The notes beneath the pieces are model-generated. The model saw only the letters and a list, made by a program, of their open reading frames with translations, ran no database searches and was not told the DNA's origin. Shown in pieces: positions 15,957 to 24,861 of a stretch of DNA of 64,000 nucleotides; the stretch's first letter is position 1; each line of letters starts with the position of its first letter. A program made the position numbers and the translations under genes. Source of the stretch: Methylocaldum sp. 14B (GTDB lineage: Bacteria > Pseudomonadota > Gammaproteobacteria > Methylococcales > Methylococcaceae); assembly GCF_002005105.1 (NCBI RefSeq), contig NZ_MSCV01000030.1:1-64000 (forward strand), written 5' to 3'.

Positions 15957-17090
15957 TCAGGTGCTCGATCGGATAAGCTCTGCGGCGGTTTCTTGGCGGC
16001 CATGTCGGCGCCGGCGAGCCACGCCTTTCGCCAAGCGTTGCAGCAGAGAGTTGCTGTCGTCCCAGCCGAGGCAGGGATCCGTAATGCTGAGGCCGTATTC
16101 CAGCGGCTTGCGCGGCTCGAGTTTCTGATTGCCGGCTTTCAAATGGCTTTCGATCATGACGCCGAAGATGCGGTAATCGCCGGCTTCGAGTTGCATCGCC
16201 ACATCCGTTCCTACGCTCAATTGGCGGTGATAATCCTTCATGCAGTTGGCGTGACTGAAATCGATCATGATGTTGGGTGGCAGGCCCGCCTTTTCCAGAG
16301 CCTGAGCCGTGGCCTCCACGCTCTCGGCATCGTAGTTCGGCTGCTTTCCACCGCGGAGAATTATGTGACTGTCTTCGTTGCCCGTGGTCGAAAAAATGGC
16401 TGAATGGCCCGCCTTGGTCAAGGACAGAAAATGATGCGGACGTCTGGCCGCGCTGATGGCGTCTATGGCTACTTTGATACCGCCGTCGGTGGCATTCTTG
16501 AAGCCGACGGGGCAGGAAAGGCCGGAAGCCAGTTCACGGTGCACCTGGCTTTCCGTGGTGCGGGCGCCGATCGCCCCCCAGGCGATAAGGTCCGACACGT
16601 ATTGCGGCGTAATCAGATCGAGATATTCGGTGGCGGACGGCATGCCAATCTGGTTCAGATTGAGCAGCAGTTGCCGGGCTAATCTCAGCCCTTTGTTGAT
16701 ATTGAAGCTCTCGTCCAGACATGGATCGTTGATCAACCCTTTCCAGCCTATCGTGGTCCTGGGCTTCTCGAAGTAAACCCGCATGACGATCACCAGATCG
16801 TCGACCAGCTCCCGCTTCGCTTCCAGCAAGCGTCTGGCGTACTCCAGAGCGGCTTCGGGATCGTGAATCGAGCACGGACCTATGACGACGAGCAGGCGGT
16901 CGTCCTGGCCGGCCAGAATACGGTGGATTTCCCGGCGCGCTTGTAAAGTCGTCAGCGCGGCCTCTTGGGTGATGGGAAATTCTTCGTGAACCTGTACGGG
17001 CGGAATGACCTCCTTAACTTCGCAAATGCGCAAATCGTCCGTGTTGTATTCGTTATGCATTACCGCCATGATCTCCGAGAGCTGTTTCAT
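15957..17090 (-). CDS. aroG: 3-deoxy-7-phosphoheptulonate (DAHP) synthase, class I
   Basis: 377-residue AroG/AroF/AroH-type enzyme that condenses phosphoenolpyruvate and erythrose 4-phosphate, the first step to chorismate. Clear landmarks are NTDDLRICEVKEVIPP, VVIGPCSIHDP, MRVYFEKPRTTIGWKGLINDP, GARTTESQVHRELASGLSCPVGFKN and the metal-binding IDFSHANC. The N-terminus that carries feedback inhibition in relatives is present, but the effector amino acid cannot be assigned. The ATG at 17090 follows AAGG; an ATG at 17069 is possible. Lies just downstream of the pigment genes on the same strand and is followed directly by thiSG. Its product route feeds the XanB2-like chorismatase at 39 kb, a possible functional tie. 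Confidence 0.95.
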   Translation of the reverse strand: MKQLSEIMAVMHNEYNTDDLRICEVKEVIPPVQVHEEFPITQEAALTTLQARREIHRILAGQDDRLLVVIGPCSIHDPEAALEYARRLLEAKRELVDDLVIVMRVYFEKPRTTIGWKGLINDPCLDESFNINKGLRLARQLLLNLNQIGMPSATEYLDLITPQYVSDLIAWGAIGARTTESQVHRELASGLSCPVGFKNATDGGIKVAIDAISAARRPHHFLSLTKAGHSAIFSTTGNEDSHIILRGGKQPNYDAESVEATAQALEKAGLPPNIMIDFSHANCMKDYHRQLSVGTDVAMQLEAGDYRIFGVMIESHLKAGNQKLEPRKPLEYGLSITDPCLGWDDSNSLLQRLAKGVARRRRHGRQETAAELIRSST

Positions 17091-17236
17091 AGCCTTGTCT
17101 TACCGCAGGAATCGCCTCGTTTGCCCAAATAGAAGCGCGTTATAAAAGGTTAAGTATTGTACTCTCCCGAGGAGGGTGGTTCTACCCGATGCAGTGTTTT
17201 CCAAAGAAACGGTCCCGAGCGATATCCCGGTTCGGC

Positions 17237-17668
17237 TTAGGCCGACAAGAACACCGATACCCTACCCGTGAGAAGAACGTTGCCGTTCGATTCGACGGCA
17301 AAAGCGTACAGCAAACCGGTTTCATTTCCGTGAAGTTTTTCCGCTCGAATTACGAGCGTGGATTCGATTCTGTTCAAGTACCCGACGGCGAGTTCGAGCT
17401 CGCGAACGGCCGCCAGATAGCCCGGTTTCACCGGAGCATCTTGTTTTCCGGCCAACAGGCTCCCATGTATCGCGGCCGCTTGAGCGGCATATTCGATGCC
17501 GCATACGGCGCTTAAGCCCTCTTGACGGCGTAGCGGATTATCCGACCGCCGGTGGTTGGTGGCCGACGCGACAATGCGGGTTTCATCCCAGTCGAGTATG
17601 TCATCGAGCAAGCACATGGTACCCGCATGAGGGAGCAGGCCAATGAGCTCCGATCGGTCTAGGCGCAT
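17237..17668 (-). CDS. ApeP-like 3-hydroxyacyl-ACP dehydratase (hotdog fold)
   Basis: 143-residue hotdog-fold protein resembling the ApeP-type dehydratases of aryl polyene clusters: LLPHAGTMCLLDDILDWD near residues 11-28, NPLRR, and GIEYAAQAAAIHGSLLAG (about 57-74), the signature around the active helix. Such enzymes remove water from 3-hydroxyacyl-ACP during polyene chain growth. Its ATG lies inside the last codons of the chain-length-factor gene (10-base overlap), so it is the last gene of the five-gene operon. A ketoreductase, usually the next gene in this cluster type, is missing here. Confidence 0.8.
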   Translation of the reverse strand: MRLDRSELIGLLPHAGTMCLLDDILDWDETRIVASATNHRRSDNPLRRQEGLSAVCGIEYAAQAAAIHGSLLAGKQDAPVKPGYLAAVRELELAVGYLNRIESTLVIRAEKLHGNETGLLYAFAVESNGNVLLTGRVSVFLSA

Positions 17669-18444
17669 GGCTTAAGCCCGACCCGCGCTTGGCCATAACT
17701 CAGTTCGGCAGGCTCGGAACGCGCCAGAGCCGCCAAAAGCGGCAGGCTTCGAGCCGCGGGATTGCCGGCGCGCAAGGCCTCGAGCCCCGCATCGTCCATG
17801 TGGCCTATGTCGCCCGCATTGGCGGTATCGAGGCCGATCGTCAACTCGCCGCGGCTGTGCTCGGATCTTTCCGAAGCAAGCAGCAGGGAGACCGCAAACG
17901 GTGCCAGCAACGGACGAGCCCGGAGAATCGGATCAAGCGGCGGGAAATCATAGGCGACTAGTAGAACCTTCGTGTCTTCGACGAATGCCTGGCCGGCGGT
18001 TTCCAGCAGTCCCATGGCGAAGGAGTCGTCGAAGCAGGACAGGCTGGTGGACGCCTGCCGCGAACCGGTCGCGATGCTCCAGTATCCGGATGCCGCGTTG
18101 TGGACCGAGTTGTGGAATTGGGTCGGCGAGATCTGCCGCTCGACGGTGGCCAATTCCTCGAAAATCCGATGAATGATTTCGACTTCGCCGCCCGAGGACG
18201 TGAATACCGTCGCGATATCTCCCGCGTTTACGTCCGGCGGTAGCGCTTGTTCCGCCACGTCGATCGCGAGCCGGGTAACGGCGGTGCTTCTTCGTCGCTC
18301 CGCTGCAGGAAGTCTGCTCGCCAGGAGCCGCGGCAGCTCGCCGCCAGCATAGGCTTGCCGTCCGGCCAAAATCTCGCGGCTCTCCTTCCAGGAGGAAAGC
18401 CCGGGACCGATCATGCCGACGCCTTCGACGAATACGCGGATCAT
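17659..18444 (-). CDS. Beta-ketoacyl synthase chain-length-factor-like protein
   Basis: 261-residue short ketosynthase-like protein (beta-ketoacyl synthase N-terminal family, PF13723 type) typical of aryl polyene clusters. The hallmark FHNSVHNAASGYWSIATGSRQAS is present (about residues 114-136). It has only the N-terminal half of a ketosynthase and is thought to pair with the full ketosynthase as a chain-length factor. The start at 18444 forms an ATGA overlap with the ketosynthase stop. A longer in-frame reading extending to 19431 only shadows the ketosynthase and is rejected. Confidence 0.85.
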   Translation of the reverse strand: MIRVFVEGVGMIGPGLSSWKESREILAGRQAYAGGELPRLLASRLPAAERRRSTAVTRLAIDVAEQALPPDVNAGDIATVFTSSGGEVEIIHRIFEELATVERQISPTQFHNSVHNAASGYWSIATGSRQASTSLSCFDDSFAMGLLETAGQAFVEDTKVLLVAYDFPPLDPILRARPLLAPFAVSLLLASERSEHSRGELTIGLDTANAGDIGHMDDAGLEALRAGNPAARSLPLLAALARSEPAELSYGQARVGLKPCA

Positions 18445-19628
18445 GAGCGTTTTCCCAGAACCAGGCTGGCGTTGTTTCCGCCGAAACCGAAGGCGTTGCA
18501 GAGGACGGTCCGGACCGGCCGCCGCAGTTCCTCGGTGGCGATCCAGGACGCGATCTCCGGATCGACCCGCTCGGTGTTCAGGCTGCGCGGCACGAAATTT
18601 TCGCGAATGCTCAGGCAACCGACGATAACATTCACGATTCCCGCCGCTCCCAGGGTATGGCCGGTCCAGCCCTTGATCGAGCTGCACGGTACCGCTGCGC
18701 CGAAGATGCCGGACACGGCTTTGTCCTCGGCCGCATCGTTGGCTTTGGTGGCGGTGCCGTGCAGATTGATGTAATCGATAGCGCCCGGATCGATCCCGGC
18801 CCGCTGCATGGCCTTGTTCATGGCCTCCGCCGCACCCAGGCCATCGGGATGGGGCGAAGACATGTGGTAGGCGTCGGTGCTTTCGCCGTAGCCGAGCAGC
18901 GCGATATCGCCGGTGCCGCGTTCCGGTTTTTCCAGCAGGGCGAAACCGGCCGCTTCTCCGATGGAAATGCCGTTGCGGTCTGCATCGGCTGGACGGCACG
19001 GGGTGGACGATACCAGTTCGAGCGCGGTGAAGCCGTATAGGGTGGTAAAGCAGAGACTGTCGACGCCTCCGACGACTGCCGCATCGCACAGCCCCGTCTG
19101 AATCAGGCGCGCGGCGCTGGCGAAAACCTTGCTGCTGGACGAACAAGCCGTGGAGACGACGGATGCGGGGCCCTGCAGATCGAGATAGCGCCGGGTGAAA
19201 TCGCCCACGGAAAACGTATTCTGGGTCTGCCGATAACGAAAATCGGGCGGCAGCGCCCCGGTTTCGGGATTGCGCCTCCGATAAGCGGATTCCGTTTCCA
19301 GGATGCCGGATGTACTGGTGCCGAGGATCACCGCGATTCTTTCCGGCCCATAGCGCCGCCGGGCGCTTTCCACGGCTTGAACGAAGCCGTCCTGCTCGAG
19401 ACCGATCCGGGCCAGGCGGTTGTTGCGGCAATCATAATCGCTTAAGCGTCCGCTTACGGGTTCGTTTTCGATTCCGTCGATCCGGCCGATGTAAGTGTCC
19501 AGTTCGGTACCCGGAAAGTCGCAGTGGCGAAGACCGCTGCGCTGTTCCCGAAGCGCCGCCGAAGTCGCATTCAGCCCCCTTCCCAGACAGTTGGTCAGGG
19601 TGAATGCGGAAATAATCAAAGGCTGCAT
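18441..19628 (-). CDS. Beta-ketoacyl-ACP synthase II-like (FabF-type, aryl polyene)
   Basis: 395-residue condensing enzyme with a complete Cys-His-His triad: C162 in VSTACSSSSK, H290 in INLHGTATK, and H324 in GWTGHTLGAAG. It extends the polyene chain on an acyl carrier protein. Start set at ATG 19628 (MQPLIISAFTLTNCLGRG), which matches the family N-terminus; upstream in-frame codons to 19832 lie in the exporter gene and are not family-like. No clear Shine-Dalgarno. It overlaps the chain-length-factor gene (ATGA), consistent with a 1:1 heterodimer. The cognate ACP is probably the one at 38716-38985, in the other half of the cluster. Confidence 0.92.
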   Translation of the reverse strand: MQPLIISAFTLTNCLGRGLNATSAALREQRSGLRHCDFPGTELDTYIGRIDGIENEPVSGRLSDYDCRNNRLARIGLEQDGFVQAVESARRRYGPERIAVILGTSTSGILETESAYRRRNPETGALPPDFRYRQTQNTFSVGDFTRRYLDLQGPASVVSTACSSSSKVFASAARLIQTGLCDAAVVGGVDSLCFTTLYGFTALELVSSTPCRPADADRNGISIGEAAGFALLEKPERGTGDIALLGYGESTDAYHMSSPHPDGLGAAEAMNKAMQRAGIDPGAIDYINLHGTATKANDAAEDKAVSGIFGAAVPCSSIKGWTGHTLGAAGIVNVIVGCLSIRENFVPRSLNTERVDPEIASWIATEELRRPVRTVLCNAFGFGGNNASLVLGKRS

Positions 19629-19681
19629 CAAGTGGGTGTGGAGAAAGATAGCGTGAGATGGCGATGTGAAGAATTCAAGTA

Positions 19682-21997
19682 TTATGCCGAAGACGGATTC
19701 CGTCTGGCCAGCATCGCTGCGAAAAGAACCGCGAGAGCCGCGCCCATGGCCACGGTGCTGCCGATGGCGTTGAGAATGTTGACGCTCGATGTTGCCAGAA
19801 TGCCGAAAGCCATTACTGCGCTGAAGCTGCAAATCAGAAGCGACAGGAGGGTCCGGTTGCGCTCCTCCGGGGTTCGGCTGGGTTTGTTGAAGAACAATGC
19901 CTGGTCCATGCCGAGCCCCATTACCAGGAGCAGCGAAACCAGGTGATAAAGCGACAGGCCTCCGTACAGCCTCATCAATACCGCTGCGGTGACGAAAGCC
20001 GCAGCGGCCATGGGCGTCACAACCCGCAGCATGCCGCCCGGCGAGCGGAGTCCGAAAGTCAGCAGGATCACGATGGCTGCCACGCTCGCGCCGAGCAAGT
20101 GAACGGCTTCGCGCCGGTAATCCCGAAGCAGCCGGCTCGATGCCTCGCGAAGATCCAGATAGATGAGGTTCTTGTCCGCCGCGAGCGCCGCCTGCAACTG
20201 CGCGGCATCGGCCACGCCGACGAGCGGAACCAGGCCGACCCAGAGTTCGCCATGCCGGAAAAGGAGCGATTCGATCTTGAGCCGGAACGAGGTTCCGGCA
20301 AAGCTCGTTTCATCGAGCAGCGGCGTATGTTTCGCATGCGATACGTCGGCGATGAAGGGTTCGAAGGCATTGGGCTTGAAAGACGTTTTCCGGAGCGCTT
20401 CATCCAGGTTGCGCCGCAGGATTTCCGTCTCGGGCAAGGCCGACTGCCGATGGCTTTGCGTTTCATGGCTGGGCAGGTAAAGCGCCGCCATGTCGAATCC
20501 GGCCATCGTTCCGTTGTCGGCCAGGGGCTGTAGGATTCTTTTCAGATCCTCGCTCCGCCTCAGAACGGTTTCGGCACCGGCGCCGGTTACGACGATCAAC
20601 TGGCGAAGATCCGGTGCGCCCAGATCGCGGCGCAGGGCTTCGTCCAGCGCTTTGCGGGACTCGGGTACCGGGCTCAGGGCATCGATATCGTCGTTCCAGA
20701 GCGACGCGCCGGAGCCGGTTATCCATGCAATCGCGGCGAAGATCAGCAAAGGCGGAACGAAGCGGAACCGGCTTAGCCTTCTGAGAAACTCATCGGCATG
20801 CAACCCTCTGACGATCCGGTCGGGTAGGGCGATATGCTGGGGCATGAGCGCCGGCATGATCCAGCGGCAGGTCAGCCCGGCGGCCAGGAGTCCCGTCGCC
20901 GCGAAAACGCCCAATTGTGAAAGGCCTTCGAAGCCCGAAAACAGCATCGCGGCAAAGCCCGCCACGTTGGTGAGTATGCCAAGGCGTAGCGTCGGCCAGA
21001 TCAGGCTTACCGTCTGGCGGCTGGTCTCTCCACGGCGCACATGGGTGAACAGATGGTTGGGATAATCGGCGGCGACGCCGAGCAAGGTCGCGCCGAATCC
21101 CAGGGTGATGCCGTGTATCCCGCCGGACCAGAGGCTCACCGCGCAGGTCCCTGCCAAGGCGCCCGTCGCCAGCGGCACCAGGCCGAGCAGGATGACCCGC
21201 AGCGACCGGTACACCGCCGCCAACAGCAGCGTGATCGCCAACGTATTGAGCAGGGACAGCCTAACGGCATCCTGCGTGATGGTGGCGTTGGCTTCCACCG
21301 AAAACGCGCCAGGGCCGCTCAGGAGCAGCTCGACCGAGCGGTTTCCCTTGACCGCCGCGAAGCTCTCCCGAATCGCAGCCACGGCTTCGGCCTGGGCATC
21401 CAGATCGAAAGCAGGCTCTTTCGTCTCCGCCACGAGCAGCGCCCGACGGCCGTCCGGCGAGAACCAGACGCCCTGTCGGAGCGAAGGCCCCGCGGATTTC
21501 ATCCAAGGCCGCAAGGTTTCGAGGAATTCGCCGGTCGGATCGCGGGGCAGGAATTCCTTTTCCAATAAACCGGCCGGCGAGGCCAGTTCCGCCAGGCGCG
21601 CTTCCAAGGCTTGCCGGAGCCCTTCCGCGCCGAACCGCTGTTCGCTGACCTTAGGGCTCAAGAGATAGCGATTTTCGAACAGAAATTCCCGGTCTGCCGC
21701 GGAAAGCCCTTGAGTCCCGTTGTCGATCCGCACGAACGCGCGGTTCTCCCGCAACCGTTCCGCCAGGCGTCGACTGACCTCGGCCAGATCGGATTCCTTG
21801 TCTCCCTCCAGCGCCATGAGCAGCAGGCGGGACGCGACTCCGTGACGCAACTGCTCGACCAGGATCTGCTCCGCGATTCCCGCCTTTTTCGGGAGAAAAT
21901 GCGTGAGGTCGGTGGAAATTGGTGTGCGGAACAGCGCGATCCATGCGCCTGCCGCCATGAGGACCAGCCACACGAAGACCGGCAGGCGCTCCCTCAC
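19682..21997 (-). CDS. MMPL/RND-superfamily lipid exporter (aryl polyene type)
   Basis: 771-residue polytopic protein of the MMPL group, probably moving the aryl polyene lipid across the inner membrane. N-terminal helix (LPVFVWLVLMAAGAWIALF), a large periplasmic domain, a five-helix bundle with VAADYPNHLF, then a repeat of the pattern ending in LYHLVSLLLVMGLGMDQALFFNKP and a final helix pair. The GTG start at 21997 overlaps the stop of the LolA-like gene (GTGA), supporting coupled translation; the in-frame ATG farther upstream lies inside that gene. In known aryl polyene clusters such an exporter sits next to a LolA-like protein, as here. Confidence 0.87.
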   Translation of the reverse strand: MRERLPVFVWLVLMAAGAWIALFRTPISTDLTHFLPKKAGIAEQILVEQLRHGVASRLLLMALEGDKESDLAEVSRRLAERLRENRAFVRIDNGTQGLSAADREFLFENRYLLSPKVSEQRFGAEGLRQALEARLAELASPAGLLEKEFLPRDPTGEFLETLRPWMKSAGPSLRQGVWFSPDGRRALLVAETKEPAFDLDAQAEAVAAIRESFAAVKGNRSVELLLSGPGAFSVEANATITQDAVRLSLLNTLAITLLLAAVYRSLRVILLGLVPLATGALAGTCAVSLWSGGIHGITLGFGATLLGVAADYPNHLFTHVRRGETSRQTVSLIWPTLRLGILTNVAGFAAMLFSGFEGLSQLGVFAATGLLAAGLTCRWIMPALMPQHIALPDRIVRGLHADEFLRRLSRFRFVPPLLIFAAIAWITGSGASLWNDDIDALSPVPESRKALDEALRRDLGAPDLRQLIVVTGAGAETVLRRSEDLKRILQPLADNGTMAGFDMAALYLPSHETQSHRQSALPETEILRRNLDEALRKTSFKPNAFEPFIADVSHAKHTPLLDETSFAGTSFRLKIESLLFRHGELWVGLVPLVGVADAAQLQAALAADKNLIYLDLREASSRLLRDYRREAVHLLGASVAAIVILLTFGLRSPGGMLRVVTPMAAAAFVTAAVLMRLYGGLSLYHLVSLLLVMGLGMDQALFFNKPSRTPEERNRTLLSLLICSFSAVMAFGILATSSVNILNAIGSTVAMGAALAVLFAAMLARRNPSSA

Positions 21998-22626
21998 GGC
22001 CGATGCTCGATGGTCATGACGGAGGTGTCGCCCCCGGTTTCCTCGATTTCGACTCGATCGATGCGGTCGCCGCTGCCTCGAATCCGGATGAACCGAACCA
22101 GCTTGGCCATATCCGGTTCGGTGGGCACCAGGGCCAGCAGCCAATTACGTTTCGATCCGCCGAAGCTGACTTTGTAAAAGCGGTTCAGGGTCGCGAGATC
22201 GCCCGCCAGCGGCGCCCTGATGCTTTCCACGAAAGCCCAGATGGCGGGTTGGGAAGCCAGCGAAAGGGTCTGTTTGACGCCTTTTGCGGGATTCTCGATG
22301 GTCAGGGAGTCGCCATCCACCGTATAGCGCTCCTCGAAGGGGGAAAGCACCCGTTTTTCGAGGAACGACGGCGCGCGGTAGATCAACGTGCCGCTCAGGC
22401 GCATGGGTTCCTTGAGGAGCGCCATGGTCTTGATTTCGGTATAGCGTTTCTCGCCGCTCTCGATGCGGGACAGTACGCTCATCAGCGCATCGATGTCCCA
22501 GCGCTCGGCCGCGCCAGCCAGGGTTACTGCCAAAATGAAGCTGAGCGGTATGGCGAGCCAACGCGAGATATGCCGTATGCGTCGCGCCAGGCAGCACGCC
22601 CGGCCCGTTCTTGTCCCAAAAGTCAT
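21994..22626 (-). CDS. LolA-like outer membrane lipoprotein carrier family protein
   Basis: 210-residue periplasmic protein. Signal sequence with a basic N-terminus and hydrophobic stretch (about residues 22-38), cleaved near AGA-AE. The rest resembles the LolA-like family found with aryl polyene exporters: repeated beta strands such as MALLKEPMRLSGTLIYRAPSFLEKRVLSPFEERYTVDGDSLTI and an amphipathic C-terminal strand ending VMTIEHRP. It probably binds the lipidic polyene in the periplasm and carries it to the outer membrane. First gene of the five-gene minus-strand operon; the promoter should lie in 22627-22740, which shows no clear consensus. Confidence 0.8.
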   Translation of the reverse strand: MTFGTRTGRACCLARRIRHISRWLAIPLSFILAVTLAGAAERWDIDALMSVLSRIESGEKRYTEIKTMALLKEPMRLSGTLIYRAPSFLEKRVLSPFEERYTVDGDSLTIENPAKGVKQTLSLASQPAIWAFVESIRAPLAGDLATLNRFYKVSFGGSKRNWLLALVPTEPDMAKLVRFIRIRGSGDRIDRVEIEETGGDTSVMTIEHRP

Positions 22627-22939
22627 AGGATGCCTATTGTTCTGATTCTTCGAGTAGGTTTCGGCGATGTATCGAACGCCGGAAGGGTATCTGAATAATC
22701 AATGATCGCGATGGGTGATGCGAGGTTGCCTACATGATAGTAAGGCGTCCTCCGCCAGGGAATAGCGGCGCGCTTTATCCGCTCCCATCTGGATATTTCT
22801 CAAGGTCTAGCCCGGATTTCTCACGTCTCTTCATCGCGATGGCGCCGAGGCGCCGGTGTGGCGCGCCGCACGGATTGAGCGACGGGGAAGGCGTAGCCGA
22901 TACTACGTCGAGCCGCCGTGCCAGAGCTGTAGGATGTGC

Positions 22940-23215
22940 CGACGAAGGAAGGGTTGCGACTAAAGCAACCGTTTGCGATTGGAAGGGCAGCTCTGGTGCT
23001 CCCAGAGAAGCCGTTTGCGATTGGAGGCGCATCGCTCGCGAACGATGCGGTTCGTTCCTCACCGCATCCTACGGCCTCTGTTTGCAATTGGGACGGCGTC
23101 CGCAGTAGGAAGGGCATCTCTGGCGCTCCCAGAGAAGCCGTTTGCGATTGGAAGGGCGGCTTCGGTGCTCCCGGAGACGCCGTTTGCGATTGGAAGGGCG
23201 GTTTCGCTGCTGAAA
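22940..23215. repeat. Tandem hairpin repeat array built on GTTTGCGATTGG
   Basis: GTTTGCGATTGG (or GTTTGCAATTGG) begins at 22971, 23013, 23080, 23140 and 23182. Neighbouring copies are 42 or about 60 bases apart. Between copies lie short hairpins such as CTCTGGTGCTCCCAGAG, CTCTGGCGCTCCCAGAG and CTTCGGTGCTCCCGGAG, with covarying arms. The same core recurs singly or as inverted pairs at about 25.54-25.69, 31.01, 36.37-36.45 and 59.04 kb. The gap 22627-23457 contains this array and no convincing gene. Confidence 0.75.
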
Positions 23216-23457
23216 TACGCCATAAGAGTTTGGATGTGGATAACGGCGTGATCAGCGACGTGGATCGCCGCCACATGAATTGCAATTTCATCCTGTGAAG
23301 CGGTTTTTCAAGCCCGGGTGTGAAGTTTCTTATAAGTACCTGTTTTTACGTTAAAACCGAATCGAATAAGCTTGGCACATAAGCTGCTACCTGCTATAGG
23401 CCTGTCCGTCAGGCTTGTCCTAGAACTGATAACCTTTTATTCCAGAGGAGATGTTTC

Positions 23458-24108
23458 ATGTACGAGGACAGACCCCCACTCGATCCCCATCCGTTGAGCC
23501 CCTACGTGGCTTGGGCGGGGCATCGCAACCGTGATTCCATCTTGGAAACGCTGAAAACGCTGCTCCCGAAAAACAAAGCCCACGTGCTCGAATTTGCCTC
23601 GGGGAGCGGCATGCACCTGCATTACTTCGCGCCGCATTTCGAGCATCTGCAATTCCATCCCACGGACATGAACGAGGAGGTGTTTCCGAACATCGAGAAG
23701 CTGACGGCGGAGAGCGGCCTCGGCAATATCCGGAAACCGCGCCGGCTGGATCTCACCCAGCCGGACACATGGCCTGATCCGGACGAGGAGGAGTTCCACG
23801 CCATTTACTGCATCAACATTTTTCAGGTTGCACCGGTCTCCATCGCCGACGGCATGATGCAGTGCGCTTCCGAGGTATTGGCGGACAACGGCCTTCTGTT
23901 CATCTATGGCCCCTTCAAGATCGACGGGCGATTCACCACACCATCGAACGAAGAATTCGATCGGACCCTGCGTTCGGCCGGCGTGCCGGAATGGGGCTTG
24001 AAGGATACGGCCGACCTGAACCGGGCTGCCGCCAAACACGGCATGAAGCTGGACAAAGCCATGGACATGCCCGCCAACAACTTCGCCCTCATCTACCGCC
24101 GGGGCTAA
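23458..24108 (+). CDS. DUF938 family SAM-dependent methyltransferase-like protein
   Basis: 216-residue DUF938 protein with a Rossmann methyltransferase fold. The SAM-binding loop is VLEFASGSGMHLHYFA (about residues 43-58); other family landmarks are QFHPTDMNEE, NIFQVAPVSIADGM, FIYGPFKIDGRFTTPSNEEFD, and the C-terminal MDMPANNFALIYRR. The natural substrate is unknown. GAGGAGATGTTTC precedes the ATG, a good ribosome binding site. Followed after 45 bases by the carbonic anhydrase gene, so the two may be co-transcribed. Confidence 0.88.
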   Translation: MYEDRPPLDPHPLSPYVAWAGHRNRDSILETLKTLLPKNKAHVLEFASGSGMHLHYFAPHFEHLQFHPTDMNEEVFPNIEKLTAESGLGNIRKPRRLDLTQPDTWPDPDEEEFHAIYCINIFQVAPVSIADGMMQCASEVLADNGLLFIYGPFKIDGRFTTPSNEEFDRTLRSAGVPEWGLKDTADLNRAAAKHGMKLDKAMDMPANNFALIYRRG

Positions 24109-24153
24109 TAGGCGGCTTGTCTTTTACAACAACAATCCTTAGGAGGAAATCAT

Positions 24154-24732
24154 ATGAGCCAGATCCTGACCGAAGTTCTAAACGCCAACCAAGGCTATGC
24201 TGCCAGTTTCAACAAGGGCCATCTTCCCTTGCCGCCGGGGCGGCATTTCGCGATCCTGACCTGTATGGACGCGCGCCTCGATCCTGCCAAGTACGCCGGT
24301 CTTACCGAGGGCGACGCCCACGTGATCCGCAATGCCGGCGGACGGGCCAGCGACGATGCCATCCGCTCTCTGGTGATTTCGTACAAGCTGCTCGGCACCC
24401 GCGAATGGTTCGTGATTCACCATACCGATTGCGGTATGGAACTGTTCACCAATGAGATCATGGGCGATCTTCTGAGCAATAGCCTCGAAACCGCGACCAT
24501 CGACGCCAGCGGTTGGCACGATGTGGGTAAAGGGCCGGGGTGTACCGACGGCAAATACATCAACTGGCTGACCATCAAGAATCAGGAACAGAGCGTTGCC
24601 GAGGACGTGAGACGCATCCGTAATCACACCCTGGTGCCGAAGAACATTCCGATCTACGGTTTCATCTACGACGTAAGATCGGGCAAGCTGATCGAAGTAC
24701 CGGAGGCGATGAAAGCCGGTCGCGTCGGCTGA
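24154..24732 (+). CDS. Beta-class carbonic anhydrase
   Basis: 192-residue beta-carbonic anhydrase interconverting carbon dioxide and bicarbonate. Zinc ligands are C37 (TCMDARL), H90 and C93 (HHTDCGM); the catalytic D39/R41 dyad is present, and [20 protein letters not shown] is the usual core helix. It belongs to the short, soluble clade that keeps CMDAR rather than CSDSR. AGGAGGAAATCAT gives a strong ribosome binding site. Lies behind the DUF938 gene. A role in carbon supply is likely but not shown by the context. Confidence 0.93.
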   Translation: MSQILTEVLNANQGYAASFNKGHLPLPPGRHFAILTCMDARLDPAKYAGLTEGDAHVIRNAGGRASDDAIRSLVISYKLLGTREWFVIHHTDCGMELFTNEIMGDLLSNSLETATIDASGWHDVGKGPGCTDGKYINWLTIKNQEQSVAEDVRRIRNHTLVPKNIPIYGFIYDVRSGKLIEVPEAMKAGRVG

Positions 24733-24861
24733 ATTTCGGTTCCGACGAGTCGAAGCGGATAAGCCCCAAGTGGAGTCGGTCGGAGTATCCATCCATCGAC
24801 CGACTTCCCGCCCAAGATTCGGTCGGTACGATTGGTATGAACAATTTCGAGAGGCAATACC

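Noticed and set aside
15084-16403. 439-codon open frame opposite thiSG and aroG
   Set aside because: Spans two well-supported genes on the other strand and has no recognisable domain.
17091-17236. TPP riboswitch controlling aroG-thiSG
   Set aside because: No CUGAGA...ACCUGA-type THI box could be found in the upstream sequence.
17659-19431. 590-residue version of the chain-length-factor gene
   Set aside because: The first 330 residues overlap the ketosynthase in another frame and are Arg-rich nonsense; the ATGA overlap at 18444 marks the true start.
22940-23215. CRISPR array
   Set aside because: The repeat core is only 12-18 bases and spacing is irregular (42-67 bases). The spacers are hairpins related to one another, there is no leader or cas gene, and the core also occurs singly and inverted elsewhere.
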